DNA of 53,990 nucleotides, taken from positions 1 to 53,990 of the IMG/VR virus record IMGVR_UViG_3300036766_001883; one strand, 5' to 3'. Positions 22,482-31,681 of this stretch are shown in pieces. Source of the DNA: a virus. Below the pieces are notes generated by a model, which worked only from the letters and a program-made list of their open reading frames with translations, did no database searches and had not been told where the DNA came from. Every line of letters starts with the position of its first letter. Position 1 is the first letter of the stretch. The position numbers and the translations under genes are program-made.

Positions 22482-23894
22482 ATGCAACTCGCCCTCGGAT
22501 CCTATACCGGCGATGGGACGGATAACCGGCAGATCACCGGGATCGGCTTTCAGCCGGACCTGGTGATCATGCGTGCGCGCGACTCCGGCCAGTATGCGGT
22601 CTGGCGCTCGAGCACGATGTCGGGGGATAAGACGGCCTACTTCGCGCAGGCGGCCGCCCTCTTTGCGAACGCGATCCAGTCACTGGACTCCGACGGGTTC
22701 ACGGTCGGTACGCACGCGACCGTCAACAGCAACGGGGTCACCTACGACTGGCAGGCCTTCAAAGACAACGGGGTCCCGGATTTCAAGGTCGGCACATTCA
22801 CCGGCGACGGGACTGACAACCGCGACATCACGGCCCTCGGGTTCGATCCGGACTTCGTGACCATCAAGAGGGATGGCCTCTGGTACGGCCGATGGCGCAC
22901 CTCGAGTAACTCGGGGGACCAGGCGGTTTCCTTCACTGATGACGGGGACCAGTCCAACGAGATCCAGGCGTTCGTGACCGACGGGTTTCAGGTCGGCACC
23001 GGCCAGAACGCCAACGGCGCCCCCTATCACTGGTTCGCCTTCAAGGCAGTCGCCGGCGCGAGCGGTTACGGCTCGTACGCCGGCAACAATGCCGACGATC
23101 GGAGCATCAACGGGGTTGGGTTCCAGCCGGACCTCGTCTGGGTCAAGGGCAATAGTTCCCTGGCGAGGGGGGCCAGTAGGCCGTCGAGCATTGCGGGCGA
23201 CACGACGGTCTTCTTCACCTCAGCGGCTGCGGCCGCAAACCACGTGCAAGCGCTCGAGTCGGATGGTTTCCAGGTCGGCACGAGCCAGAATGCGAGCGGC
23301 TATACCTACAGGTGGTTCGCCTGGAAGTCGGGCGAGACCGTCGCTGAGAAGTCATCGAGCGATTCGGCTGCGGGGACCGACTCGGCGGTGATGGCGATCG
23401 CCAAGTCCTCGAGCGACTCGGGCACCTCGACGGAGGCGGGCGCGCACGAGGATGCGCCCCACGGGACGGATGAGGGCTTTGGCGACGACAGGGTCGCGGA
23501 TCGGGAGTTCGGGGCGGCGCAGGCGGGCGTCGCGGGGGAGGCGGGTTCAGTGGCAGCCGCACAGACCGGCGGCGATGCTGCCACGGGCACGGACTCGACG
23601 GCCGTGGGGCAGGCCCGGGCGGATGCCGGTGCAGCAACCGATTCGGCCTCCGTTTTCCCGCAGACCGCAGCCGTCCTGCTCGAGGCAGAGGTGATCAACC
23701 GCCTCACTGACCAGGTCCGGTTCGACGTGGAGGTCTTCTACGAGCGGATCGCCTCGGCGGTGCTGCTCGGGGCGACGGTGATGCCGCTGCTGGTGACCCC
23801 GGTGCAGATCGCTGTCTCGGTGATCAACCAGGAGTTCAGGGACGCCGCGGCAGGCGATCTGATCGCGCCGGCGGCCCAGATTGATTTCATCTGA
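22482..23894 (+). CDS. Tail protein with three GSYTGDGTDNRxI repeats
   Basis: A 470-residue protein. Residues 1-285 hold three beta-rich repeats of about 95 residues, each starting GSYTGDGTDNRQITGIGFQP or a variant and ending FTVGTHATVNSNGVTYDWQA-like (third copy GTSQNASGYTYRWFAWKSG). A low-complexity Ala/Ser/Asp linker follows with DSAAGTDSA-type repeats, related to those in the next large gene. The final 80 residues are hydrophobic strands. Likely a side-fibre or adhesion protein of the tail tip. Repeats suggest a receptor- or sugar-binding surface. Confidence 0.65.
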   Translation: MQLALGSYTGDGTDNRQITGIGFQPDLVIMRARDSGQYAVWRSSTMSGDKTAYFAQAAALFANAIQSLDSDGFTVGTHATVNSNGVTYDWQAFKDNGVPDFKVGTFTGDGTDNRDITALGFDPDFVTIKRDGLWYGRWRTSSNSGDQAVSFTDDGDQSNEIQAFVTDGFQVGTGQNANGAPYHWFAFKAVAGASGYGSYAGNNADDRSINGVGFQPDLVWVKGNSSLARGASRPSSIAGDTTVFFTSAAAAANHVQALESDGFQVGTSQNASGYTYRWFAWKSGETVAEKSSSDSAAGTDSAVMAIAKSSSDSGTSTEAGAHEDAPHGTDEGFGDDRVADREFGAAQAGVAGEAGSVAAAQTGGDAATGTDSTAVGQARADAGAATDSASVFPQTAAVLLEAEVINRLTDQVRFDVEVFYERIASAVLLGATVMPLLVTPVQIAVSVINQEFRDAAAGDLIAPAAQIDFI

Positions 23895-23917
23895 AACCAG
23901 ACTGAGAGGAGACGGAG

Positions 23918-24427
23918 ATGCAAGCGATGACGATGGAGGCCCTCCTGGAGAAGATCCGGGAGACGGCCAAATGGCGGATCACGAAGTTCGCCAGCGACGA
24001 GGACCTGGCCGCGGGCCGGCCGTATGAGGAGGTCGAGTTCGACGGCAACCTGCTGCTCAACGAAGGTATCAATGAGGCGTGGACCCACCTCTGCTCGGCG
24101 GGCGGCACCAAATTCGACAACGCGAATGCCTACCTCGGGGTCGGGGACAGCGCGACGGGCGAGGTGGCGACGCAGACTGGCCTGCAGGCCGCGACGAACA
24201 AACTGTACAAGGCGATGATGACCTCCTTTCCGACGTACGGCGCCAGCCAGCAGGCAGTCTGGAAGTCATCCTTCGGGCCAACCGAGGCCAACTTTGCGTG
24301 GAACGAATTCACGGTCGCGAACGGCAACTCTGACGCCGCCAAGAACCTGAACCGAAAGGTCAGCGCCCAGGGGACCAAGACGAGCGGGCAGACCTGGGAG
24401 CTCACCCTGACGATCACCCTATCGTAG
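23918..24427 (+). CDS. Tail-module protein, paralog of the gene at 21348
   Basis: A 169-residue protein: GNLLLNEGINEAWTHLCSAG, YLGVGDSATGEVATQTGL, VWKSSFGPTEANFAWNEFTV, NLNRKVSAQGTKTSGQTWEL. All blocks align with the protein at 21348. GGAGACGGAG precedes ATG 23918. The pair flanks the HNH gene and the three-repeat protein, so the segment may have arisen by duplication and divergence of tail-tip genes. Confidence 0.65.
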   Translation: MQAMTMEALLEKIRETAKWRITKFASDEDLAAGRPYEEVEFDGNLLLNEGINEAWTHLCSAGGTKFDNANAYLGVGDSATGEVATQTGLQAATNKLYKAMMTSFPTYGASQQAVWKSSFGPTEANFAWNEFTVANGNSDAAKNLNRKVSAQGTKTSGQTWELTLTITLS

Positions 24428-24436
24428 AGGCGCGCC

Positions 24437-27400
24437 ATGGCGACGATTGCCTCGAAGGACCGGACGCAGACCTTCACCCTGCGGGTTGGCGAACTCGCCG
24501 AGGTCCTTGACCGGCGCACGCGGGCTGCGAAGACCTTCCGTCTTCCCGACGCGCCCGATGGGCGCCGGCGGTTCCGCATCGGCGCGGGTATCGGGCCCGT
24601 TCACTACCGGGCCGACCCGTTCGATGGCGGCCAGCCGCTCCAGGAAATTGACCTCGACGTCAACTTGACGCCGGGGCAGGACTGGGACGCCGCCTGCGAA
24701 ACCAACGGCTACCAGGCTCGATTCTGGCAGTCCCGCGTCATCGGCGGCCGCACGGTCCGCTACATCGCGGAGTTCCGACGCGCCGGGGAATGGATCGGAA
24801 TGGCGCCCGTCGCATTGGCCTGGGAAAACGATGCCGGCCAACGGCAACTGATCGCAACCCCCCAGGCGGTCGGCGCGCCGGCGATAGACAACGACGCCAA
24901 CACGGTCACCTGGGCGAATGCCTTCGGACCCGGCCTTTCGTGGCGCTACAACCTGCGGCCGGACGAATTCTTCAAGACCGTGATCATCCGGCACCGCAGC
25001 GACCTGCCCGCGCCGACGATTGGAACCCAAGGACTGAGACTGGGCATAGTGGTCGCGGTCGCCTGGGGCGACCTCGGGCCTAGCAACGGGTTCACGGCCG
25101 GCAACGCGGTCGCGGACTATGGCGCGGAGTTCTCGGACCTCGACGCGCCCGATGAGGCGGCGCAGGAGCCCGAACCGTTTTCGATGCGCGACCTGGCGGC
25201 CAGGGATATCTGCTGGCTTCGCCGGCCCCGGGCCTGGGACTCCTCGCGGAGGCAGCAAACCGCGGCAATGGGTTGGAAACTGCTGAGGAAGGCCGGAAGG
25301 GTCTATCTGGTTCTGAGCCTTCCGGCGGCCACACTCAACTCCGCCCAGGTCCAGTATCCGGTCTTCCTCGACACGGCGATCAGCGAGGAGCAAGTTGGGG
25401 CCAGCACCGATGATTGTAGGGTCTTGCCGCCTTGGAGTGAGATCGACCTGGCTGGCTACTATGCCTGGGCAGGGGACTACTCCTCCCTCTACTACGACTA
25501 TGAGTCCGGGTTTCGCTTTACGACGGTTCCGATACCGCAGGGGGTGACGATAGACAGCGCCGACCTGAGCGTTTGTGCAGGCTGGGGAACCGTTGGCATT
25601 CCCCTTACGAAGGTCCGCGGGGAGGCCGCCGACAACCCTGTCACTTTCTCAACCTATGCCGATTTCATCAGCAGGGCACGAACGACCGCAGGGCTTGACT
25701 GGGACTTCAGCGACTGGCCAGCGGATGTCTGGGAAACGAGCCCCGATTTGAAGTCCGTCGTGCAGGAAATCACCAACCGCAGCGGCTGGGCGAGCAATAA
25801 TGCTCTTGTTCTATTTTGGGGTGATGACCAGGGGTCGGGCTACCAGGGCAGCAACTACCAGGCCGTCAAGACGTACGACCTGGAGACCACCACAGCCGCG
25901 AAGTTCAACTGCTCCTACACGGAAAACCCGGCCAAGGCGGTATCCGACACCGGCGCGGGGGCGGACGCGACTCCGTCAATCAAGGCGGCAGTTGCGCGCA
26001 CCGATTCCGGCGCGGGGGCGGACGCGACTCCGTCAATCAAGGCGGCAGTTGCGCGCACCGATTCCGGCGCGGGGGCGGACGCGACTCCGTCAATCAAGGC
26101 GGCAGTTGCGCGCACCGATTCCGGCGCGGGGGCGGACGAGGTCTGGGCGGCGGGGCCGGCTGTAATTACCGAGGACGACATGGGCGCCGGCGCAGATGCG
26201 GTAACGACGACTGTGGTCATCGCCGTGGCGGACGAGGTGGTTGGCCCCGATCATCTGCTTGATATCCTCGCGGGATTGAGTGTCCTTGATAACGGCGTGG
26301 CAGACGACACCCTGGCGGTATCAGCGGGGGTTCCAGTCGAAGACGCCGGCCTCGGAGAGGACGCCACAGGTGTGACGGTCGCAGGCCAAGCGCCATTTGT
26401 CTCCGACATGGCCAGTGGAGCAGAGACGATCTCGATCACCCGAGCCGGGATCGTCGTGATGCCGGTCAGTTGTGAGATAGATTCGGACCTGGAAAACCTG
26501 GCGGACTCGGTACAGTTGGCGATCCTGGAGAAAGACTTGGCGGCGCCACTCGCGCCGGCGGCGCTGAAATGGCTGACGATCAGCGACGGCGATAGCATAC
26601 GCGTGAGGCTCGGCCTGCGCGGACTGGATCTGCTGGACTACGGGGAATTTCGCGTGGATGAGTCTTCGCTCGAGGCGATCGGGTCCCAACTGGCTACGGC
26701 AATCCGAGGGCGGGACAAGGCCGCCCGTCTGATCGAGGAGCGGGCGCGCATCCAGTATGGCCAGGGCGATTATCCAGAGGAGAACCCGGAGATCTTCACC
26801 AACCCGACCGCCCGGGCGGTCGCGCTGCGGATCTGCCAGCGCGTCGGCATGTCCTTGATCTGGGATGCCCCCAACTACCAGTTGGTCTCTTTCACGCTGA
26901 AGCCTGAGGACACGCTGAGCAAGGCACTGGGCGACCTCCTGGGGCCCCTGAGACAGGGGAAGCGCTACCGGGCGGATGCCTGGGCCGAAGGCGACCAGGT
27001 GATCGTGCGCCGGCGGGGGTATGGGCCGATCGAGGGCAGGATTGACTGCCGCCTGGCGCCCCATGTCTCCATTCGCAGGGAGAAGCGGCCGACCGTCGGT
27101 GAGATCAGCGTAAGCGGCGCCGGCTGGGGCAGTGTAGGGGCAATGGAGTGGCCAGCGCTCGAGGCGCAGGCCGGCGAGAGTTCGATTTACGGGGTCAATG
27201 GCCCGCTGCACCGCGAGGTCGTCACCACAACCTCGGAAGGCGTAATTGCGCGAGAAACCGAGGACATCGAGACGACGCAGTGGGGGAACGAGATCCTGAT
27301 ATCCAGGCGGGTCACGACCGAGGAACGAGATCTGCACACCAGCGACCCGAAGTCATCGCGGCGCGAGACGAGTTACGGCCACGACACCCGGGGCAAACTG

Positions 27401-27979
27401 ATCCTGCAAGATGAACTGGTCACCGAAAACGGCAAGCGGACCCGCCACACAATCACACGCTGGACGCCCGGGCTGCATACGGTCTGCCAGACCGTCATCG
27501 AGTGCGGCTACGACTACGACGGGCACGAGTACGTGCTGGAAGGGTATCCGAGGTCTACCGAGACGCCGGGCGAGATGCCGGAGGCGCCCCGGGTGACGGG
27601 CGACCCGGACCACCGGATCGTCGTGACGGAGGAGGGCGTGGAGGGCGGGGCGCTCAGTCCGCACTCGGCCGAGGGCCAGGCGGACGGCGGCGGCACGATG
27701 CCCGTCGTTGTGCACCTGGATGGAGTTCGGGATGCCGCCTTGTGCCAGCAGGTTGCGGATGACCTGGCGGCCGAGAGTGGGAAGTGGCTCTACACGGTAA
27801 CGATGGAGTGGCCGCGGCCATTCCTTTTCCGAAAAGGCGATAAGGTGGCGCTGGGGACCGTGCCGGGAGGGATCGGCGACATCGACGAGGCGACCATCAC
27901 CGGCCTGCATACGCAGTTCGATGAGAGGCAGGCATTGTGGACCCATACGGTCAGGGTCGAATGGTGGGCAGATTCATGA
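24437..27979 (+). CDS. Large tail hub / central tail protein
   Basis: A 1180-residue protein. Residues 1-400 are beta-rich with concanavalin- or Ig-like style (RFRIGAGIGPVHYRADPFDG). A three-fold tandem repeat (ATPSIKAAVARTDSGAGAD) falls near residues 505-566. The C-terminal half (SCEIDSDLENLADSVQLAIL; DSIRVRLGLRGLDLLDYGEF; RRGYGPIEGRIDCRL) resembles the baseplate-hub fold of siphoviruses, which measures position and opens the tail. Ends in LHTQFDERQALWTHTVRVEW, typical of hub C-termini. The stop overlaps the next start (ATGA). Confidence 0.65.
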   Translation: MATIASKDRTQTFTLRVGELAEVLDRRTRAAKTFRLPDAPDGRRRFRIGAGIGPVHYRADPFDGGQPLQEIDLDVNLTPGQDWDAACETNGYQARFWQSRVIGGRTVRYIAEFRRAGEWIGMAPVALAWENDAGQRQLIATPQAVGAPAIDNDANTVTWANAFGPGLSWRYNLRPDEFFKTVIIRHRSDLPAPTIGTQGLRLGIVVAVAWGDLGPSNGFTAGNAVADYGAEFSDLDAPDEAAQEPEPFSMRDLAARDICWLRRPRAWDSSRRQQTAAMGWKLLRKAGRVYLVLSLPAATLNSAQVQYPVFLDTAISEEQVGASTDDCRVLPPWSEIDLAGYYAWAGDYSSLYYDYESGFRFTTVPIPQGVTIDSADLSVCAGWGTVGIPLTKVRGEAADNPVTFSTYADFISRARTTAGLDWDFSDWPADVWETSPDLKSVVQEITNRSGWASNNALVLFWGDDQGSGYQGSNYQAVKTYDLETTTAAKFNCSYTENPAKAVSDTGAGADATPSIKAAVARTDSGAGADATPSIKAAVARTDSGAGADATPSIKAAVARTDSGAGADEVWAAGPAVITEDDMGAGADAVTTTVVIAVADEVVGPDHLLDILAGLSVLDNGVADDTLAVSAGVPVEDAGLGEDATGVTVAGQAPFVSDMASGAETISITRAGIVVMPVSCEIDSDLENLADSVQLAILEKDLAAPLAPAALKWLTISDGDSIRVRLGLRGLDLLDYGEFRVDESSLEAIGSQLATAIRGRDKAARLIEERARIQYGQGDYPEENPEIFTNPTARAVALRICQRVGMSLIWDAPNYQLVSFTLKPEDTLSKALGDLLGPLRQGKRYRADAWAEGDQVIVRRRGYGPIEGRIDCRLAPHVSIRREKRPTVGEISVSGAGWGSVGAMEWPALEAQAGESSIYGVNGPLHREVVTTTSEGVIARETEDIETTQWGNEILISRRVTTEERDLHTSDPKSSRRETSYGHDTRGKLILQDELVTENGKRTRHTITRWTPGLHTVCQTVIECGYDYDGHEYVLEGYPRSTETPGEMPEAPRVTGDPDHRIVVTEEGVEGGALSPHSAEGQADGGGTMPVVVHLDGVRDAALCQQVADDLAAESGKWLYTVTMEWPRPFLFRKGDKVALGTVPGGIGDIDEATITGLHTQFDERQALWTHTVRVEWWADS
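25950..26137 (+). repeat. Tandem 57-bp repeat, three units plus a partial
   Basis: The 17-mer CCGGCGCGGGGGCGGAC recurs exactly at 25950, 26007, 26064 and 26121, giving a 57-bp (19-codon) unit with identical DNA in the three full copies. The frame is kept. Perfect identity shows recent expansion and makes this a variable-number repeat that can lengthen or shorten a surface-exposed linker without a frameshift. Confidence 0.92.
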
Positions 27980-30135
27980 GCCGCCTTGGCAGGATCGTCA
28001 GCAGGATCGTGGCGGCCGGGCAGACCGTTGGGACCGGCCTGGTTTCGGCGCGGGTCACCGCGAGCGAACTGAGGCTTGGCGACCGGGGGGAGCGGGTGCT
28101 GCTGGCAGGCAATGAAGCCCCGCGCGTCGGTGAGGTCGTGCCCTGGATACGCCTCGATGCACAGACGGTCGTGACGCCGCGCAACCGGATCTTCCAGCCG
28201 CCAAGGGCGATGCCGGAGTACCAGTTGCCGTTCTGGGCCGGCGAGGTTCACGGCGGCGTGATCACGGGCGTCTTCTCGAATGGGCAGTTCGGGAACGCGT
28301 CGCCCGGGTGCGCGGCCGACAGCAAGGGAAACGCGTGGGCGATCGCCTGCGAGTGGATTGATGAGATCAACGAGGTCTTCCGCCTCCACTTCTACTGCTG
28401 CCCACGCGATACCCTGGCGACCGGCTGGTCGAGCGCAGGGCATCTGGACTTCGCCCCGCTGGCCGTGGAGAAACACGGCGGCCCAGGGTTCCGCATGCCC
28501 TGCATGACGATCGAGGATGACATCCTCTTCGCCTGGTGGCACGGCAACAACCTCTGGGAGGTGGCGCACACGACGGCGGGCGCCCTGCAGGGCGTCATGG
28601 GCCAGATCAGCGCGGACCAGTTCACTCTCAGCCTCGCCGCGCCGGTCGATCTCGATCTTCCGGTCGTGGGCGGATTCAGTCCAGGCCGCACCCCGCGTTA
28701 CGCGGCCCTCGAAGTCGGCGAGGACGGCATGCTCTGGCTCGCGGCGACGCTCGAGGAGAAACACGAGCCGCCGCTGCTCGAGTTGCTTTACGGGGACAAC
28801 CTGGCAGTGGGCAGATACGGGTATGCGATCTCTCCGGCCTCAATCGAATCGGAGATGGGCGCCGGCGCGTGGGGGCTGAACGCCAGCAACATGGTGGAGC
28901 ATGTGATCACGTATGCCCTGGAAGGCGGCGCGACCCAGTCCGGGATGTACGCAAGTCGCGGTGGCGCACTGGCGGAGGGAACGCACTTCTTCATGCTCAC
29001 GACCTACAAGCAGGATGGCACCGGCGGCGATGGCGAGACGGCGGGGGCTTATGTCGGCTCCTTCATCGCACCAGATGATGGATGGCAGGTGCATTTCCTG
29101 ATGGACGGCTGCCGGGCGAACGGCCTGCAGCGGATCTATCACTCCTACAAGGCGCCGGGCGGCGAGGCGGGGCCCTACAAGTTGGCGGTTGACGCGCTGC
29201 CCGCAAGCGGCGGATGGGCCATCTGCGCCGTCAACGGCTGGGGGCAGGTTTGCCCCGAGGTCACGACGCTGCCGGTGAGGCGCGTGCGCGTGAAAGCGAT
29301 CACACCAGGGCCGCCAGGTACGAGGAGCCGGAAGATTTACCGCACCTTGGTCTTCACCGGCGAGCCAGGGGCGACGGGCTACGTCGGGGAGGTTGACGGC
29401 AATGATGATGGCGCTCAGTGGGTTGACACGACGGGCCCGACTCCGGGCGGACCTCCCCCGGGCCAGCCGGGCCCGCCGTACTCCGCCCTGGTGGTAGGAC
29501 GATCGGCGGCGGCGCGATCGTGGGGCAGCGGCGTCACGTGGGAGGTGATCCTGCCGTGGACCCAGGGTTACGTCGGCGACAGGCCAGCGGTGCTCGGGCT
29601 CCGGGACGGGCGCGCGATCGTGGCTTACAGAGACGCGACGCTGAAGATCTCGCTCAGATACTGCGGCGAGGGCGGCTGGGGCGCGGAATATCCCGTGGCC
29701 ATTGAGGAGGACGAGGGGGAGCCGGCATCGCTGGCGCTCTTCGCGCACAATATCCACCTCGCCTATCGCACCTGGGATTCGGGGATGACGCAGGAGCGCT
29801 GGTTCTATGCGCCGGTGCAGCTCGAGGGCGGGGCGCTCTCACTGAAGGGGCCGTATGAGGCCCATGCGGGCTCGTATGATTCGCTGTCGCCGCGGCTGGT
29901 CTGCATGGAGCACTACCGGGGCCTAATCCTGCACGGCGCCGGAGATGCCGCGGCCCGGGTAGTCAACACCAGGGGCTCCGAGCGGGCCTACAAAGCCAGC
30001 GACCCAATCGAGGTGCCGCCGGTGCTCAACTGGGACTGCGCCGTCCCGCGCAGCACCGTGGGCCGGGAGATCTGGGCGGTGATGGAGGATGGGTTCCATC
30101 ACTCAATCGGGGTAGCGATCTGGAGGCGGCGGTGA
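27976..30135 (+). CDS. Large tail-tip protein, possible receptor-binding protein
   Basis: A 719-residue protein. After a basic N-terminus (MSRLGRIVSRIVAAG) comes a region with propeller- or sialidase-like strands (NAWAIACEWIDEINEVFRLHF; ILFAWWHGNNLWEV), then a fibronectin-like module similar to that at 20473 (GPPGTRSRKIYRTLVF...GYVGEVDGNDDGAQWVDT), a Gly/Pro hinge (GPTPGGPPPGQPGPP) and a second set of strands. Start ATG 27976 overlaps the hub stop. Position at the end of the tail cluster and a modular beta structure suggest contact with the host surface. No catalytic motif is claimed. Confidence 0.6.
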   Translation: MSRLGRIVSRIVAAGQTVGTGLVSARVTASELRLGDRGERVLLAGNEAPRVGEVVPWIRLDAQTVVTPRNRIFQPPRAMPEYQLPFWAGEVHGGVITGVFSNGQFGNASPGCAADSKGNAWAIACEWIDEINEVFRLHFYCCPRDTLATGWSSAGHLDFAPLAVEKHGGPGFRMPCMTIEDDILFAWWHGNNLWEVAHTTAGALQGVMGQISADQFTLSLAAPVDLDLPVVGGFSPGRTPRYAALEVGEDGMLWLAATLEEKHEPPLLELLYGDNLAVGRYGYAISPASIESEMGAGAWGLNASNMVEHVITYALEGGATQSGMYASRGGALAEGTHFFMLTTYKQDGTGGDGETAGAYVGSFIAPDDGWQVHFLMDGCRANGLQRIYHSYKAPGGEAGPYKLAVDALPASGGWAICAVNGWGQVCPEVTTLPVRRVRVKAITPGPPGTRSRKIYRTLVFTGEPGATGYVGEVDGNDDGAQWVDTTGPTPGGPPPGQPGPPYSALVVGRSAAARSWGSGVTWEVILPWTQGYVGDRPAVLGLRDGRAIVAYRDATLKISLRYCGEGGWGAEYPVAIEEDEGEPASLALFAHNIHLAYRTWDSGMTQERWFYAPVQLEGGALSLKGPYEAHAGSYDSLSPRLVCMEHYRGLILHGAGDAAARVVNTRGSERAYKASDPIEVPPVLNWDCAVPRSTVGREIWAVMEDGFHHSIGVAIWRRR

Positions 30136-30362
30136 GCAGGCTCTATCGGGCGATCAAGGCTCTGGCCGGCCGGGGCGATCGGGCGGCGATCGCGACCGTG
30201 ATCGGGTATGCAGGCGGCGAGTATACGGTGAGTTACGGCGGGACGATCTACACGGTGCCGGCGGTCGAGCCGGCGCAGGCGCGCGACGGCGCCGCCGTGG
30301 CGGTCCTGATTGACAGCCGCAGGAACGAGCCGATCGCAATGCTGGGGCCGATCGGCGGGTAG
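30132..30362 (+). CDS. Small tail-tip protein, unknown
   Basis: A 76-residue protein starting at GTG that overlaps the previous stop. It has a basic helix (MSRLYRAIKALAGRGDRAA) and then strands with a GGEYTVSYGGTIYTVPAVEP turn and AVAVLIDSRRNEPIAMLGPI at the end. The small OB-like strand pattern would fit a baseplate or fibre-socket protein. No family is recognised. Confidence 0.6.
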   Translation: MSRLYRAIKALAGRGDRAAIATVIGYAGGEYTVSYGGTIYTVPAVEPAQARDGAAVAVLIDSRRNEPIAMLGPIGG

Positions 30363-30385
30363 AGGGTTGCACAGAGTTCGATAGG

Positions 30386-30422
30386 GTTTTCAAGGTAACG
30401 CAAGGGTTTTGAAGGTAACAGC
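30386..30422. repeat. Imperfect tandem repeat before the gene at 30441
   Basis: AGGGTTTTCAAGGTAAC and AGGGTTTTGAAGGTAAC lie 20 bp apart. They differ at one base and are AT-richer than the surroundings. No gene covers them. They may be a binding site or leader element for the following structural gene. Confidence 0.5.
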
Positions 30423-30440
30423 AGAGAGGAGGATGGAGAG

Positions 30441-30791
30441 ATGCCTTGGCTGGAACAGAGAGTAATCAAGTTGGCTCTGGGCACGGATGTGACGCAGATA
30501 CTGCCGACGACGGACCTGAAGGACCTGCCCAATAGGGTACTGGTCGCATCGTGCGCCGGCGGCACGGGCAAGAAAGGGCTGGCCGACGCGGACCTTGAGT
30601 TCGGGCCGTCTGCCGATGGTCCCTGGTTCGGCGAGGACCTGGCGGCCTCCGGGATGCCCACGTTGGCGGCAGGCGGAACCGCAGTCTATCGCTGCACGCG
30701 CACGGACCGATATGCGCGGGTGACCGCGAAGGCGGCAACCGGCACAGACGTGTGCGACCTGACGATCTATTTCGCGGCGCAGGGATCCTGA
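30441..30791 (+). CDS. Small beta-rich structural protein
   Basis: A 116-residue protein: MPWLEQRVIKLALGTDVTQI, a segment with SCAGGTGKKGLADADLEFGP, and AVYRCTRTDRYARVTAKAAT near the end, a strand-rich pattern like small decoration or tail-tip proteins. GAGAGGAGGATGGAG precedes the start. Several hairpins (GCCGGGC/GCCCGGC) follow before the next gene. Function is not recognised. Confidence 0.5.
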   Translation: MPWLEQRVIKLALGTDVTQILPTTDLKDLPNRVLVASCAGGTGKKGLADADLEFGPSADGPWFGEDLAASGMPTLAAGGTAVYRCTRTDRYARVTAKAATGTDVCDLTIYFAAQGS

Positions 30792-30867
30792 GGGCGGTGC
30801 CGCGCAGCGGCAGTTGCCGGGCAGTCTCGCCCGGCCGGACAGTTGAGGTCGAGAGGAGAATAATGGC

Positions 30868-31194
30868 ATGACAGGCGAAGCAATCGTCGGCATCATCACG
30901 GCCAGCGGGGCCGTTCTTACCGGGGTGTTCGAGGCTTACCGCCGGATCGCGCAGGGCAACACGAAGCGCATCACGGATGCGATCGGGGCTCAGACCACTT
31001 CCATCGCGCAGCAGAACACGGCGATCAACCAGCAAAGCGCCTGCATCACGAAGTTCGCCGAGAAGAACGGCCGTGACCAGGTGGCAATACAGGACGCCGT
31101 GGGCAGACTCAACGAAGTCGCCCTTACGATGCTGCGGACGAGCGAGCGGTGCCAGACGGTGGAATCCATGCGCCGTGACCATCCAGGAGGCTGA
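30868..31194 (+). CDS. Putative holin or spanin-like membrane protein
   Basis: A 108-residue protein with one N-terminal hydrophobic helix (AIVGIITASGAVLTGVFEAY), then a long polar helix with Gln/Asn heptads (AQTTSIAQQNTAINQQSACI). A single-span membrane protein immediately upstream of an endolysin is a common lysis arrangement. GTG of the endolysin begins one base after its stop. The call is based on position and membrane helix. Confidence 0.5.
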   Translation: MTGEAIVGIITASGAVLTGVFEAYRRIAQGNTKRITDAIGAQTTSIAQQNTAINQQSACITKFAEKNGRDQVAIQDAVGRLNEVALTMLRTSERCQTVESMRRDHPGG

Positions 31195-31195
31195 C

Positions 31196-31681
31196 GTGAA
31201 AGAAATAAGAACGACGCAGCAGCGCCTGGCCGTGCTCGGCCGGCCCTACATCCTGAAGGCAGACGGGTCGCTGAAGGCCGACCCGGCCTGGGAGAGCGCC
31301 AACCTGGCGACGGTGCTGATGCCGACGGCCCTGCCTCTCTCCTGGGAGCCCAGCGTTCGCACGCAGAAGGTCCGGTGCCATCGCCTGGTGGCGGCACAAC
31401 TGCGCGGAGTCTTCAAGGACCTGAAGGATCGGGATCTCTGGGGCCAGTTCCAGACCTACGGCGGCTCCTACGTGGTGCGCCGAGTGAGGAGCGCGAACGG
31501 AATCAGCGGGCACGCCTTCGGGGCGGCATTCGACTACGACAGCGAGCGCATGCCGCTGCGGAGCAGGGCCCGGTGGCCGCGCCTGGTGGTCGCAGTCTGG
31601 AATGCCCACGGTGCGATATGTGGGCAGGACTTTTCGCGTCCCGACCCGATGCATTTCGAATTCGTGAAGTGCTACGGCTGA
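31196..31681 (+). CDS. Endolysin, M15 (VanY-like) peptidase
   Basis: A 161-residue protein with the M15 zinc signature: H106 and D113 in SGHAFGAAFDYD and H153 in PDPMHFEFV, with the preceding helix in a RWPRLVVAVWNAHGA stretch. These enzymes cut peptide cross-links of the cell wall. GTG 31196 follows AGGAGGCTGAC. A second, diverged copy of the gene's 3' end (GPDFICPGPVHFECVKLF) lies at 32228-32302, beyond an HNH gene, so the end of this gene was duplicated or replaced by that insertion. Confidence 0.82.
   Translation: MKEIRTTQQRLAVLGRPYILKADGSLKADPAWESANLATVLMPTALPLSWEPSVRTQKVRCHRLVAAQLRGVFKDLKDRDLWGQFQTYGGSYVVRRVRSANGISGHAFGAAFDYDSERMPLRSRARWPRLVVAVWNAHGAICGQDFSRPDPMHFEFVKCYG

Noticed and set aside
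25950-26137. CRISPR array
   Set aside because: The 57-bp units are directly adjacent with no variable spacers and they code in frame within a tail gene.
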